Shown: positions 29,832 to 39,101 of the stretch, in pieces
Numbering within the stretch: position 1 is the first letter of the stretch
Layout of the letters: the number at the start of each line of letters is the position of its first letter
Source of the DNA: Pseudarcicella hirudinis
GTDB taxonomy: Bacteria; Bacteroidota; Bacteroidia; Cytophagales; Spirosomataceae
DNA length: 64,000 nucleotides
Direction: 5' to 3'
Assembly (NCBI RefSeq): GCF_900115665.1
Contig: NZ_FOXH01000016.1
Location: 108,137 to 172,136 of the forward strand
The notes under the pieces: generated by a model
Told to the model about the DNA's origin: nothing
Seen by the model: only the letters and a program-made list of their open reading frames with translations
The model's database searches: none
Position numbers and translations under genes: made by a program

Positions 29832-31802
29832 ATGAACAGATTGTCACAGGAAACCAGTCCTTATCTTTTGCAACATGCCCATAATCCGGTAAACTGGTAC
29901 CCCTGGAGCGAAGAGGCGCTTCATAAAGCTAAAACAGAAAACAAGCCTGTATTGGTTTCTATCGGTTATTCCGCTTGTCACTGGTGCCATGTCATGGAAC
30001 GGGAGTCCTTTGAAAATGAGGATATTGCCAGAATAATGAACGAGCATTTCATAAACATTAAAGTTGACCGGGAAGAGCGGCCAGATGTGGATGCTATTTA
30101 TATGGACGCCGTCCAGGCGATGGGTGTAAACGGAGGCTGGCCGCTGAATGTTTTTCTGATGCCTGACGGGAAACCTTTTTACGGAGGCACTTATTTTCCT
30201 CCTCAGAACTGGCGGCAAATGCTTCTTGCCGTTAATAATGGTTTTTCTAATCATTTTGAAGAACTGCAAAAATCAGCAGAGGGATTTACGAAGAACATGC
30301 TTTTTTCCGAATCTGAAAAATACGGACTTACCATAGAAGAGAAACTGTTTTCTGAAAAAGGTCTTGAAAATATGTTTAAAAAACTGGCCTTTGGCTTCGA
30401 TGCGGAATGGGGAGGTTTTAACAGAGCACCTAAATTTCCGATGCCGAGTATCTGGCTTTTTATGTTAAGATATTTCAGGTCATCCAACAATCCTGAAGCC
30501 CTGGAACATCTGAAACTGACTTTGAATAAAATGGCTCAGGGTGGTATTTACGACCAGTTGGGTGGTGGTTTTGCCCGCTATTCTGTGGATGGAGAATGGT
30601 TCTGCCCTCATTTTGAAAAAATGCTTTACGACAACGGACAGCTGGTCAGTCTGTATGCAGAGGCTTATTCTCTGACCAAAGAACCGCTTTACAAGGAAAC
30701 AGTTTATGAGACCATTGAATGGCTGAGCCGGGAGATGGTAAATGCTGAAGGTGGATTTTATTCTGCACTTGATGCGGATTCTGAAGGGGTTGAGGGGAAA
30801 TTCTATACCTGGACCAGGCATGAAATCGAACAGATTCTCGGAGAAAATGCCGGAGAATTCTGTGAGACTTATCAGGTTACCGAAGCAGGGAACTGGGAAG
30901 ATGAGGTAAATATTTTATGGAAAGCCGAGCCTGTACTGAACAGCAAATTTGCAGAAAGTATTCGTTTGTTAATGCTGGCAAGGGATCAAAGGATAAGACC
31001 TGGCCTTGATGACAAAGTATTATGTTCCTGGAACGCTCTCATGCTGAAAGGATTAGTGGATGCTTATAGGGTATTTAATGAAGACCGTTTCCTGGTGCTG
31101 GCAAAAAACAATGCGCATTTCATCAAAGACAAAATGATGAATGGATCTCAGTTGTGGCATTCCTATAAAAACGGAACAGCAAAAATCATGGGGTTTCTGG
31201 AAGATTATGCCGCAGTTATTGATGCTTTTACCTCACTTTATCAGGCTACATTTGAGGAAATCTGGCTGCATGAGGCGGAAAAATTAACACTTTATGCCTA
31301 CCAGAACTTTTATGATGAAAATGAGCATCTTTTCTTTTTTACGGATCAAAATGCAGAAGCACTTATCGTCAGAAAGAAGGAAATATTTGACAATGTCATT
31401 CCAGCTTCCAATTCCATCATGGCGAAGAATCTTTATGTTTTGGGTCTGATTCTCGATCGGCAGGATTTTAGTGAACTCTCCAGAGTTATGTTGGGGAAAA
31501 TGAAAAAACTGATTATTTCCAATGTAGATTATCTGACAAACTGGGCATGTCTGGCTACGCAGCTGGTCAGTCCGACTGTTGAAATTGCCATCGTCGGACC
31601 TGATTATCTGAAATTCAGAGAAGAAATCGATCAAACTTATTTTCCAAATAAAGTGCTTTCAGGCACAAAAGTGAAAAGCGAATTACCCTTGCTGGAAAAC
31701 CGTACTGCCAAAGGAGAAGAAACGCAGATTTTTATCTGTTACAATAAGGTATGCCAGATTCCGGTGACCTCTGTGGAAAAAGCCTGGGAGATGGTTTTGT
31801 AA
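29832..31802 (+). CDS. thioredoxin-domain YyaL/SSP411 family protein
   Basis: 656 aa. N-terminal DUF255 thioredoxin fold (about 1-160) with the CxxC variant [16 protein letters not shown] and [14 protein letters not shown]. An alpha/alpha-barrel domain follows ([27 protein letters not shown]). Full length for the family. Biochemical activity is not established; related proteins include sperm SPATA20. It is convergent with ruvC across a repeat array. Confidence 0.92.
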   Translation: MNRLSQETSPYLLQHAHNPVNWYPWSEEALHKAKTENKPVLVSIGYSACHWCHVMERESFENEDIARIMNEHFINIKVDREERPDVDAIYMDAVQAMGVNGGWPLNVFLMPDGKPFYGGTYFPPQNWRQMLLAVNNGFSNHFEELQKSAEGFTKNMLFSESEKYGLTIEEKLFSEKGLENMFKKLAFGFDAEWGGFNRAPKFPMPSIWLFMLRYFRSSNNPEALEHLKLTLNKMAQGGIYDQLGGGFARYSVDGEWFCPHFEKMLYDNGQLVSLYAEAYSLTKEPLYKETVYETIEWLSREMVNAEGGFYSALDADSEGVEGKFYTWTRHEIEQILGENAGEFCETYQVTEAGNWEDEVNILWKAEPVLNSKFAESIRLLMLARDQRIRPGLDDKVLCSWNALMLKGLVDAYRVFNEDRFLVLAKNNAHFIKDKMMNGSQLWHSYKNGTAKIMGFLEDYAAVIDAFTSLYQATFEEIWLHEAEKLTLYAYQNFYDENEHLFFFTDQNAEALIVRKKEIFDNVIPASNSIMAKNLYVLGLILDRQDFSELSRVMLGKMKKLIISNVDYLTNWACLATQLVSPTVEIAIVGPDYLKFREEIDQTYFPNKVLSGTKVKSELPLLENRTAKGEETQIFICYNKVCQIPVTSVEKAWEMVL

Positions 31803-31809
31803 CCATAAC

Positions 31810-32290
31810 ATTGCAACCACATAGGAACATAGGACACAGAGAGAACAACTGTGTGGAAACATTGTAACCACATAGGAACATAGGGTACATAGAGAGCAAC
31901 TACCTGGAAACATTGTAACCACATAGGAACATAGGGCACATATAAAACAACTGTGTGGAAACATTGCAACCACATAGGAACATAGGGCACATAGAGAGCA
32001 ACTGCTTGGAAACATTGTAACCACATAGAAACATAGTGAACATAGAGGCATTGCAACCACATAGCAACATAGGGCACATAGAGAACAGACTTCACTATCT
32101 TATTTGTAACCACATAGAAACATAGTGAACATAGAGGCATTGCAACCACATAGCAACATAGGGCACATAGAGAACAACTGCGTGGAAACATTGTAACCAC
32201 ATAGGAACATAGGGCACATATAAAACAACTGTGTGGAAACATTGTAACCACATAGAAACATAGGGCACATAGAAAAAAACTAACCACATA
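31810..32290. repeat. 51-bp-period tandem repeat array
   Basis: About ten imperfect units start ATTGYAACCACATAG and continue RAACATAGGGCACATAGAG, then AACAACTGTGTGGAAAC. Unit starts are 31810, 31861, 31912, 31963, 32014, 32050, 32102, 32139, 32190 and 32241. Four intervals at the 5' end and two at the 3' end are exactly 51 bp; the middle ones are 36/52/37. Because 51 is a multiple of 3, long reverse reading frames appear (YVPYVPMWLQ-like), but they are very unlikely to be genes. A related array lies at 41174. Confidence 0.9.
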
Positions 32291-32303
32291 ACATAGGACA
32301 TAT

Positions 32304-32350
32304 AGAACCAAGCCCTGGAAATACAATCTATATTTCCAGGGCTTGGTTCT
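32304..32350. terminator. 20-bp perfect hairpin between yyaL-like gene and ruvC
   Basis: AGAACCAAGCCCTGGAAATA and its exact complement around a 7-nt loop. It lies between convergent genes and is the strongest hairpin in the window. Confidence 0.85.
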
Positions 32351-32364
32351 TATGTATCGCTTCT

Positions 32365-32919
32365 TTATTTCACTCTGTCAGGGTTTTCGTTTACGAAAGC
32401 GCCCCAGCCTTTTTTGGTACCTTTGGTAGTTGACATAATGCTGTTTCCGTGGAAAAAATGACATACGGCAATCCCTAAAGCGTCAGTAGCATCAAACATG
32501 GCAGCGTCAAGTTTCTGCTTCAGTAAATGATCAAGCATGGCCGCGACCTGCTCTTTGGAGGCATTTCCATTTCCTGTAACTGATTGTTTAACGGTTTTGG
32601 GAGAATACTCCACAATCGGGATCTGATGTGACAACGCAGCAGCCATTACGACTCCCTGAGCTCTGCCCAATTTTAACATAGATTGCACGTTTTTTCCAAA
32701 GAACGGAGCTTCAATTGCCATCTCATCCGGAGTAAACTCTTCGATAATTCCGACAATTCGTTCATATATCTTCTTCAATTTCAATTCCTGCGTGCTATAT
32801 TTGCTCACATTTATGACCCCGTATTGTAACAAAGTCATGTTTCCTTTGTCGGTCAGAATGACTCCATAACCCATAAAGCGGGTTCCGGGATCAACGCCTA
32901 AAATAATTTTTTCGCCCAT
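32365..32919 (-). CDS. ruvC: Holliday junction resolvase RuvC
   Basis: 184 aa from the ATG at 32919 (MGEKIILGVDPGTRFMGYG); an upstream in-frame extension runs into the divergent flippase gene's promoter region and is not real. Acidic residues: Asp10 (GVDPG), Glu in AIEAPFFGKN and the C-terminal ATDALGIAVCH pair. It resolves Holliday junctions with RuvAB. A short C-terminal extension (STTKGTKKGWGAFVNENPDR) is seen. Start codons of ruvC and the flippase-like gene are only 34 bp apart. Confidence 0.95.
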   Translation of the reverse strand: MGEKIILGVDPGTRFMGYGVILTDKGNMTLLQYGVINVSKYSTQELKLKKIYERIVGIIEEFTPDEMAIEAPFFGKNVQSMLKLGRAQGVVMAAALSHQIPIVEYSPKTVKQSVTGNGNASKEQVAAMLDHLLKQKLDAAMFDATDALGIAVCHFFHGNSIMSTTKGTKKGWGAFVNENPDRVK

Positions 32920-32953
32920 TTCCGTTCCTCTGAATACAATTCGAATAATTCTG

Positions 32954-33946
32954 ATGCAAGGTAACTCCAAATTCATCCCAAAAACAAACAACCTCTCTGA
33001 AAAACTATTCCTGTTTCTGAAGATTTTCTTGTTTTTGAGCGTTTTGACTGGCATTGTTTATTCCTTTCAACAGAAGCATCAAAGCATTGACAATCTGATA
33101 CTTGAATACAAAAAAGCATTTAATTCCACTAATTTCTGGTTATTACTAACACTCATTGTACTCACTTTTGCCAATTGGGGATTTGAAGCATTAAAATGGC
33201 AAAAACTAGCCAGTCCTATTACGAAATTTTCCTTTTCAGAAGCGTATCAGTCAGTTATTATTGGTTTGTCATTGAGTTTTATTACACCGGCCAACCTCGG
33301 TGATTTTGCCGGAAGAATCTGGAAACTCAATAGTCCCAACAGATTTCAGGGAGTCGGGGCAATTTTAATGGGAAACGGGATACAGTTTTATGTAACGCTT
33401 TTCTTCGGAACCATCGCTTTCGGGCATTTTATCCTGCATCAGTTACCGCAAATACCGCTGTTATTCTGTATTTTCTTTTTACTCCTGATCGCCAGTCTTC
33501 TGTTTGGAATTTTCTTTTATTCGAGAAGACATTGGATTGGCCTATTTTTTCAAAAAGTAAAATTCCTCAAACGTTTCGCTTCATATTTTGAAATTTTCGA
33601 AACTTATAATTTGTCAGAAATTCTGGAAATCCTGCTTTGGGCCACACTCAGATACCTTACTTTTTCGATTCAGTTTATTATTGTTTTACTGATTTTTTCA
33701 ATAAATCTTCCTCTTTTGGAGTTGTTTACACTGACAAGTCTTGTATTTTTCTTTAAAACCCTCATACCTTCGTTCAACTTCCTGAGCGATTTGGGAATAA
33801 GAGAATTCACAGCCTTGTATTTTTTTAGTTATTATGCTATTCCTCCGGCAGCTGTTGTTTCTGCCACGCTGAGTTTATGGCTGATTAATATCCTTACTCC
33901 GGTTTTATTCGGAATGGTTTTCATCGTAAAAGAGAAAAAGAAATAA
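32954..33946 (+). CDS. flippase-like / LPG-synthase TM-region protein
   Basis: 330 aa with about 8 membrane segments and the family segments ANWGFEALKWQKL, SLSFITPANLGDFAGRIWKL (the GDxxxR-type motif) and PSFNFLSDLGIREF. This is the UPF0104/LPG-synthase transmembrane family, thought to move or hold lipids in the inner membrane. It starts a + strand set of envelope-glycan genes, so it may handle a lipid-linked glycan. Confidence 0.8.
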   Translation: MQGNSKFIPKTNNLSEKLFLFLKIFLFLSVLTGIVYSFQQKHQSIDNLILEYKKAFNSTNFWLLLTLIVLTFANWGFEALKWQKLASPITKFSFSEAYQSVIIGLSLSFITPANLGDFAGRIWKLNSPNRFQGVGAILMGNGIQFYVTLFFGTIAFGHFILHQLPQIPLLFCIFFLLLIASLLFGIFFYSRRHWIGLFFQKVKFLKRFASYFEIFETYNLSEILEILLWATLRYLTFSIQFIIVLLIFSINLPLLELFTLTSLVFFFKTLIPSFNFLSDLGIREFTALYFFSYYAIPPAAVVSATLSLWLINILTPVLFGMVFIVKEKKK

Positions 33947-34054
33947 ACCGTTTTAACAGGAATTTACCGAAAAACCTTCATGCTTTATTTTGCGGTAAAC
34001 GGAAGCACGAAATTTATTTAAAACTTGCTGATTATTTGACCAAATCCTTAGTAA

Positions 34055-35185
34055 ATGATTCTTTCGTTTCTATATATTATTGCGCTTTTATACTTTTTAT
34101 TCAATCTGGTACTTATCTTCACCTGGCTCCGGTTCAGAGAGGTCGGGAAGGACTATACTTTTCCACAAACCACCAGAATATCTGTTATTATTCCTGTCAG
34201 AAACGAGGCTGAAAATATCCTGAATTTATTGGAAGATTTAAACGATCAGACTTATCCTTTTGAAAACTTTGAGGTAATTGTAGCAAATGATTCTTCAACG
34301 GATTCTACTGCTGAGCTTGTTAAAGATTTTCAGAAAAAGGCTCATTTTAAGCTTATTCTTAATAATCTGTCCGCTGACAAAAGCCTTTCTCCTAAAAAAA
34401 GAGCTATTACAGAAAGCCTTAAAATCGCCACGGGAGAATTAATAATGACCACCGACGGAGATTGCCGGTCTGGCAAAAACTGGATACTTGCTGTTCAGCA
34501 GTATTTTCTGGAAAAGCAGGCAAAATTAATCAGCTCACCTGTAACTTTTCATTCCCGGAAAGGGCTTTGGAGTAATTTACAAATCATAGAGTTTTCCAGC
34601 CTGATTGGTTCCGGAGCCTGTGCTATGTTTATGAAAAAGCCAAATATGTGCAATGGTGCCAATCTGGCTTATACACGGGAAGCCTTTTTTGAAGTGGGTG
34701 GCTTTTCAGGTTTTGAACACCTTGCCTCAGGTGATGATGAATTTCTTATGCATAAAATCGCCGGGCAATTTCCGGAAAAAGTTTTCTTTCTGAAAAATCA
34801 GGATGCCATTGTGGAAACAAATGCTCAGGAAACACTGCATGATTTTTACAATCAGCGAAAAAGATGGGCAAGTAAATGGAAATTCTACGAGCGTATGAAC
34901 GTAAAAGCTCTGGCCATTTTCGTATTTTTGACAAACTTTTGCTGGATTTTAACTGTCCCGGGACTTATTTCCGGCAGCCTGAGTCTGTCAGATTTCATTT
35001 CACTGACAGTAATTAAGTTTTCAGCTGAAATGATCATTTTATCGCTCTTTTTATCTTTTTTACGTAAATCAGCTTTAATATGGCTGGTTCCGGTTGTTCA
35101 GGTAATTTATCCGTTCTATGTAAGTTTTTTCGGACTTCTGGCACAGGGAAAAGGTTACGAATGGAAAGGAAGAAAATTGCAGTAA
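34055..35185 (+). CDS. family 2 glycosyltransferase (processive type)
   Basis: 376 aa. One N-terminal anchor (about 2-24). The GT2 domain has SVIIPVRNEAENI, VANDSSTDST, MTTDGDC (D,DxD region) and QRKRW (QxxRW). Two or three C-terminal membrane segments follow. The Q-x-x-R-W motif points to a synthase of the type that extends beta-linked glycans or adds a sugar to a lipid carrier. It lies with a deacetylase and a second GT2, so they likely share a product. Confidence 0.88.
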   Translation: MILSFLYIIALLYFLFNLVLIFTWLRFREVGKDYTFPQTTRISVIIPVRNEAENILNLLEDLNDQTYPFENFEVIVANDSSTDSTAELVKDFQKKAHFKLILNNLSADKSLSPKKRAITESLKIATGELIMTTDGDCRSGKNWILAVQQYFLEKQAKLISSPVTFHSRKGLWSNLQIIEFSSLIGSGACAMFMKKPNMCNGANLAYTREAFFEVGGFSGFEHLASGDDEFLMHKIAGQFPEKVFFLKNQDAIVETNAQETLHDFYNQRKRWASKWKFYERMNVKALAIFVFLTNFCWILTVPGLISGSLSLSDFISLTVIKFSAEMIILSLFLSFLRKSALIWLVPVVQVIYPFYVSFFGLLAQGKGYEWKGRKLQ

Positions 35186-35217
35186 TCTGGCAATACAAAA
35201 AGGAAACATTTAATCTC

Positions 35218-35859
35218 ATGTTTGTTCATAAAACAAATTTCATCATGCGGGCTATTTATCCGGATTTTATCTGGAAAATTCCCGAAAAAGACAAGGTCAT
35301 TTACCTGACTTTTGATGATGGCCCGATCCCTGAAGTGACGGAATTTGTCCTGGAACAGCTTGATCTTTTTCAGGCAAAAGCGACATTCTTCTGCATTGGG
35401 AATAACATTGAGAAAAACCCTTGTATTTTCAGCAAATTAGTTGAAAAACAACACGGTATCGGCAATCATACTTTTAACCATCTGCGGGGCTGGAATACCG
35501 AAAAGGATGAATACCTCGAAAATTTCTCAAAATGCCATGAGTTGATCAGCAGCCAGTCGGGTATAGCAGCACCTCAGTTATTCAGACCACCATATGGCAG
35601 AATTAAAAAAAGCCAGGCAAGAGAAATCATTAAATCTCATCAGATTGTCATGTGGGACGTATTAACGGGAGATTTCTCCAGAGAACTATCCCCTGAAACA
35701 ATTTTGAAAAAAAGCATAAAATACACCGAAAATGGCTCTATAGTCTTATTTCACGACAGCATAAAAGCCAGTCCTAATATGAGTTTCGCTCTTCCGAGAT
35801 TTCTGGAACATTTCAGTGAAAAAGGATATCAGTTCCTTCCCCTGCCTGAAAAACTGTAA
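35218..35859 (+). CDS. NodB-type polysaccharide deacetylase
   Basis: 213 aa from the ATG at 35218 (MFVHKTNFIMRAIYP); the longer in-frame start overlaps the upstream gene by over 100 bp. NodB motifs: TFDDGPIPEVTEF, HGIGNHTFNHLRGW (His pair), FRPPYGRIKKSQ, WDVLTGDFSR and VLFHDS. It would remove N-acetyl groups from a GlcNAc-type polymer or modify the glycolipid made by its neighbours. No signal peptide is obvious, so it acts on a cytoplasmic-face substrate or is anchored by partners. Confidence 0.9.
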   Translation: MFVHKTNFIMRAIYPDFIWKIPEKDKVIYLTFDDGPIPEVTEFVLEQLDLFQAKATFFCIGNNIEKNPCIFSKLVEKQHGIGNHTFNHLRGWNTEKDEYLENFSKCHELISSQSGIAAPQLFRPPYGRIKKSQAREIIKSHQIVMWDVLTGDFSRELSPETILKKSIKYTENGSIVLFHDSIKASPNMSFALPRFLEHFSEKGYQFLPLPEKL

Positions 35860-35893
35860 ATACATTTTTCATCAAACTATTTTAAAAAACTTC

Positions 35894-36910
35894 ATGCTTA
35901 ACCCGGAAAGAATGCTCCCGAATGTTACCGTCTGGATTGCCGCAAGAAATGAGGAAGACAACATTCTGCATAGTCTTTCAGCCATGAATGCCTTAAGTTA
36001 TCCCAAAGAGCAGCTCCAGATTCTGATCGGAAACGACCAGTCTGATGATAAAACCAGGGAATTAGTATTGGACTTCATCAAAGACAAGCCTCATTTTCAA
36101 TTAATTGATATTGAAAAAACTATCAATAATCAACGGGGAAAAGCCAATGTTCTTGCCAACCTTTACGAACATTCCACAGGTAAATATTTTTTAATTTCCG
36201 ATGCTGATGTAAAAGTTAATCCGGATTGGATTCACGGAATGATCCGAAACTTTGAACAAGATGCCAGAATCGGTCATCAGGTAGGCGTAACGGCTTTAAA
36301 CGTCGGATCCATGTTTCATGCTTTTCAATCAATTGACTGGCTTTATGCTTTGTCTTTATTGAAAAAAGCAGCAGATTTAAAGATTCCCCTGACAGGTCTG
36401 GGGAATAACTCAGCTGTTAGCAGAGCAGCTTATGAGGCAACGGGCGGGTATGCAAAAATGCCTTTTTCAATCACCGAAGATTTTGCACTTTTTCATGAAA
36501 CTATAAAAAAAGGTTTCGGTTTCAGAAATACCATTAATCTACAGGTTTTTGCCAAAACACAGCCTATTTTCAGCATGAAGGAATTTCTTCATCAGCGGAA
36601 ACGCTGGATGGTCGGAGCCTTGCAATGCCCTTGGTGGATTGTGTTGCTGCTTTATCTGAATGCTTTATTTCTTCCGATTCTGGCTGCAATCGGTATCTTT
36701 TTTTCCTGGAAACTGGCGGCACTAGTCTGGCTGATAAAATGGATTATCCAAACCCTGAATGTTTTGCCGGTAATTTTAAAACTAAAGCAGTTTTCATTGG
36801 TAAAACACCTGATTTTTTATGAATTTTACTCGAATTGGTGGGGACTTACAATGGTTCTTTTCTATTACCTGCCTGTAAAAGTAGATTGGAAGGGAAGGAT
36901 TTATGAGTAA
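35894..36910 (+). CDS. second family 2 glycosyltransferase
   Basis: 338 aa from the ATG at 35894 (MLNPERMLPNVTVWIAARNE); a longer frame overlaps the deacetylase. GT2 core with IGNDQSDDKTRE, LISDADVKVNPDW and HQRKRWMVGALQ (QxxRW). Two to three C-terminal membrane segments. It is paired with the first GT2 across the deacetylase, as in synthases of deacetylated aminosugar polymers or glycolipids. Confidence 0.88.
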   Translation: MLNPERMLPNVTVWIAARNEEDNILHSLSAMNALSYPKEQLQILIGNDQSDDKTRELVLDFIKDKPHFQLIDIEKTINNQRGKANVLANLYEHSTGKYFLISDADVKVNPDWIHGMIRNFEQDARIGHQVGVTALNVGSMFHAFQSIDWLYALSLLKKAADLKIPLTGLGNNSAVSRAAYEATGGYAKMPFSITEDFALFHETIKKGFGFRNTINLQVFAKTQPIFSMKEFLHQRKRWMVGALQCPWWIVLLLYLNALFLPILAAIGIFFSWKLAALVWLIKWIIQTLNVLPVILKLKQFSLVKHLIFYEFYSNWWGLTMVLFYYLPVKVDWKGRIYE

Positions 36911-37025
36911 TACGGCATCGCCATTGTTTATGGCCGGTTTGTATGTGTTTGTGTCATCACAAACGAAGTCCTCAAAACAGAAACTTTAATTATCCATTGA
37001 TAGCCAATACATTATATCATCATTC

Positions 37026-37811
37026 ATGAATTATAAAAACTTAAATTTATCTATTATAGAAACTCATGCTCATATTTATGATGAGCAATTTGCTGAAGAC
37101 CGGAATGAAATGCTGGAAAAGGCCTTTTCTAATGGAATTTCAGAAATATGGATGCCCAATTGTAATTCTGAAACAATTGATGGAATGATGGCTCTGGCTG
37201 GCCAGTTTCCTGAAAAATGCCTGCCTATGATCGGTCTCCATCCCTGTTATGTGAAGGAGGATTTTGAAAAGGAACTTTATATCATGGAAGAATGGCTGGG
37301 GAAACATAAATTTCTGGCAATCGGAGAGATCGGAATGGACTTGTATTGGGATAAAACCTTTGTTAATCAGCAGGAACAGGCTTTTCTTACCCAATGCCAG
37401 CTTGCCAGAAAACATAATCTCTGGATTGATATTCATTGTCGTGATGCTTTTTGGGAGACCGTTAAACTGATTGAAAAGAATGGAGATTCAGAATTGAAAG
37501 GCATATTTCATTGCTTTTCCGGTGGGTTAGAAGAGGCTCATAAAGTAATTGAACTGGGATTTCTGCTCGGAATCGGTGGAGTTGTTACCTTCAAAAACGG
37601 AGGCATTGATAAGCTTATTCCGGAAATTGACCTGAAACATATCGTTTTGGAAACCGATAGCCCTTATCTGGCGCCTGCACCACACAGAGGAAAGAGAAAT
37701 GAGCCTTCATATCTGACACTTGTTGCTCAGAAAATTGCCGATTTGAAACAGATGAGCATTGAAGATGCGATTCGTATTACTACTGAAAATGCTTTAAGAT
37801 TAAAAGGATAA
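37026..37811 (+). CDS. tatD: TatD family metal-dependent hydrolase
   Basis: 261 aa. Metal ligands at IETHAHIYD, Glu in GEIGMDLYWD, His in IHCRDAF and HCFSGGLEE, Asp in LETDSPYLAP. Length matches TatD/YcfH enzymes, which are 3'-5' exonucleases or D-aminoacyl-type deoxyribonucleases. It lies 115 bp after the GT2 gene; no functional link is implied. Confidence 0.92.
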   Translation: MNYKNLNLSIIETHAHIYDEQFAEDRNEMLEKAFSNGISEIWMPNCNSETIDGMMALAGQFPEKCLPMIGLHPCYVKEDFEKELYIMEEWLGKHKFLAIGEIGMDLYWDKTFVNQQEQAFLTQCQLARKHNLWIDIHCRDAFWETVKLIEKNGDSELKGIFHCFSGGLEEAHKVIELGFLLGIGGVVTFKNGGIDKLIPEIDLKHIVLETDSPYLAPAPHRGKRNEPSYLTLVAQKIADLKQMSIEDAIRITTENALRLKG

Positions 37812-37855
37812 ATTTACCACAGTGGGCTTAACCGGGATTTACTTCATCAATCGCT

Positions 37856-39055
37856 ATGACGACTTTAATTATTATCACAATCTGCACCCTGCTCCTGGTA
37901 GCTTATGTGTTTGATCTGACCTCTTCCAGAACGAAAATCCCTTCGGTGATTTTGCTGTTACTACTTGGATGGATAGTCAGACAGGTCTCTGATATGATGA
38001 AATTTCATATTCCGGATCTCACTCCTCTTTTGCCGGTTCTGGGAACAATCGGGCTTATTCTGATTGTACTGGAAGGTTCTCTTGAACTGGAGCTTGATAA
38101 ATCCAAGGCTCCGTTAATCAGGAAATCATTTGTGGTGGCACTGCTTCCGATGCTGGGACTTGCTTTTGGGATGGCCTTTCTTTTTCAATATTTCGGGCAG
38201 GGTTCATTCAAAAATAACCTGATAAACGCCATTCCTTTATGCGTAATCAGCAGTGCGATTGCCATTCCCAGTGTGAAAAGTTTAAGTGCCGGTGTGAAGG
38301 AATTTGTTATTTATGAAAGCAGTCTGTCAGATATTATCGGGGTATTATTTTTCAATTTTATTGCCTTAAATGAGACATTCGGATTTGCCTCTTTTGAGCA
38401 TTTTGTACTTGAATTACTGATTATGATTGTGATTTCTTTTGCTGCAACCATTGGTCTTTCTTTGTTGCTGAATAAAATCGATCACCATATCAAATTCGCT
38501 CCGATTATTCTGCTGATCATTCTGATTTACTCTGTTTCCAAAATTTACCATTTGCCCGCTTTAATTTTCATTCTTCTGTTTGGTTTGTTTTTAGGAAATC
38601 TTGATGAATTAAAAAGGTTTAAATGGATCCGTAAACTGAAGGCTGAAGAATTAGATAAAGAGGTACATAAATTTAAGGATTTGAGTAATGAAGCTACCTT
38701 TCTGGTAAGGGCTTTGTTCTTTCTGCTCTTTGGCTATCTGATTGAAACAAAAGAAATCCTCAACGCTGAGACCATTGTCTGGGCGATAGGCGTTGTGGCC
38801 GGCATATTTGCCCTTCGTGCCATTCAGTTAAAATTATCAAAATTGCCTTTAAAGCCCCTGCTGTTTATTTCACCAAGGGGACTAATTACCATCCTGCTGT
38901 TTCTTGCCATTGAACCTGCCCAGAATATCCCGATTGTGAATAAATCACTGATTATTCAGGTCATTATTCTGACGGCGTTCATCATGATGATCGGTATTAT
39001 GGCTCCTTCATCTCCTCAAACCGAAGAGAAAGATGATACTGAAGGCCATGCCTGA
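37856..39055 (+). CDS. cation/proton antiporter (CPA family)
   Basis: 399 aa with about 12 membrane segments. KIPSVILLLLLGWIVRQ, EGSLELELD and SPRGLITILLFLAIEP match the CPA1/CPA2 Na+/H+ exchanger fold. A hydrophilic loop lies at about 255-285. Substrate ion is unknown. The C-terminal tail is short (to EKDDTEGHA), with no Trk-like regulatory domain. It is followed by asparaginase at 46 bp and may be co-transcribed with it. Confidence 0.85.
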   Translation: MTTLIIITICTLLLVAYVFDLTSSRTKIPSVILLLLLGWIVRQVSDMMKFHIPDLTPLLPVLGTIGLILIVLEGSLELELDKSKAPLIRKSFVVALLPMLGLAFGMAFLFQYFGQGSFKNNLINAIPLCVISSAIAIPSVKSLSAGVKEFVIYESSLSDIIGVLFFNFIALNETFGFASFEHFVLELLIMIVISFAATIGLSLLLNKIDHHIKFAPIILLIILIYSVSKIYHLPALIFILLFGLFLGNLDELKRFKWIRKLKAEELDKEVHKFKDLSNEATFLVRALFFLLFGYLIETKEILNAETIVWAIGVVAGIFALRAIQLKLSKLPLKPLLFISPRGLITILLFLAIEPAQNIPIVNKSLIIQVIILTAFIMMIGIMAPSSPQTEEKDDTEGHA

Positions 39056-39101
39056 GAAAGAATATTCTATATAAATACATAAATCCATCAACAAATTTAA
39101 A

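Noticed and set aside
31810..32290. CRISPR-like repeat array
   Set aside because: Units are contiguous and imperfect, with no unique spacers of constant length, and no cas genes are present.
31683..32326. Long reverse reading frames (125 and 195 aa) with repeated YVPYVPMWLQ-like protein
   Set aside because: They exist only because the 51-bp repeat unit is a multiple of three. They overlap the 3' end of the yyaL-like gene and the hairpin, and have no plausible start or folded-domain character.
32920..33054. N-terminal extension of ruvC
   Set aside because: RuvC begins at GEKIILGVDPGT; the extension overlaps the start of the divergent flippase-like gene.
35080..35217. Upstream in-frame start of the deacetylase
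   Set aside because: It would overlap the glycosyltransferase gene by 106 bp; the ATG at 35218 gives a normal NodB length.
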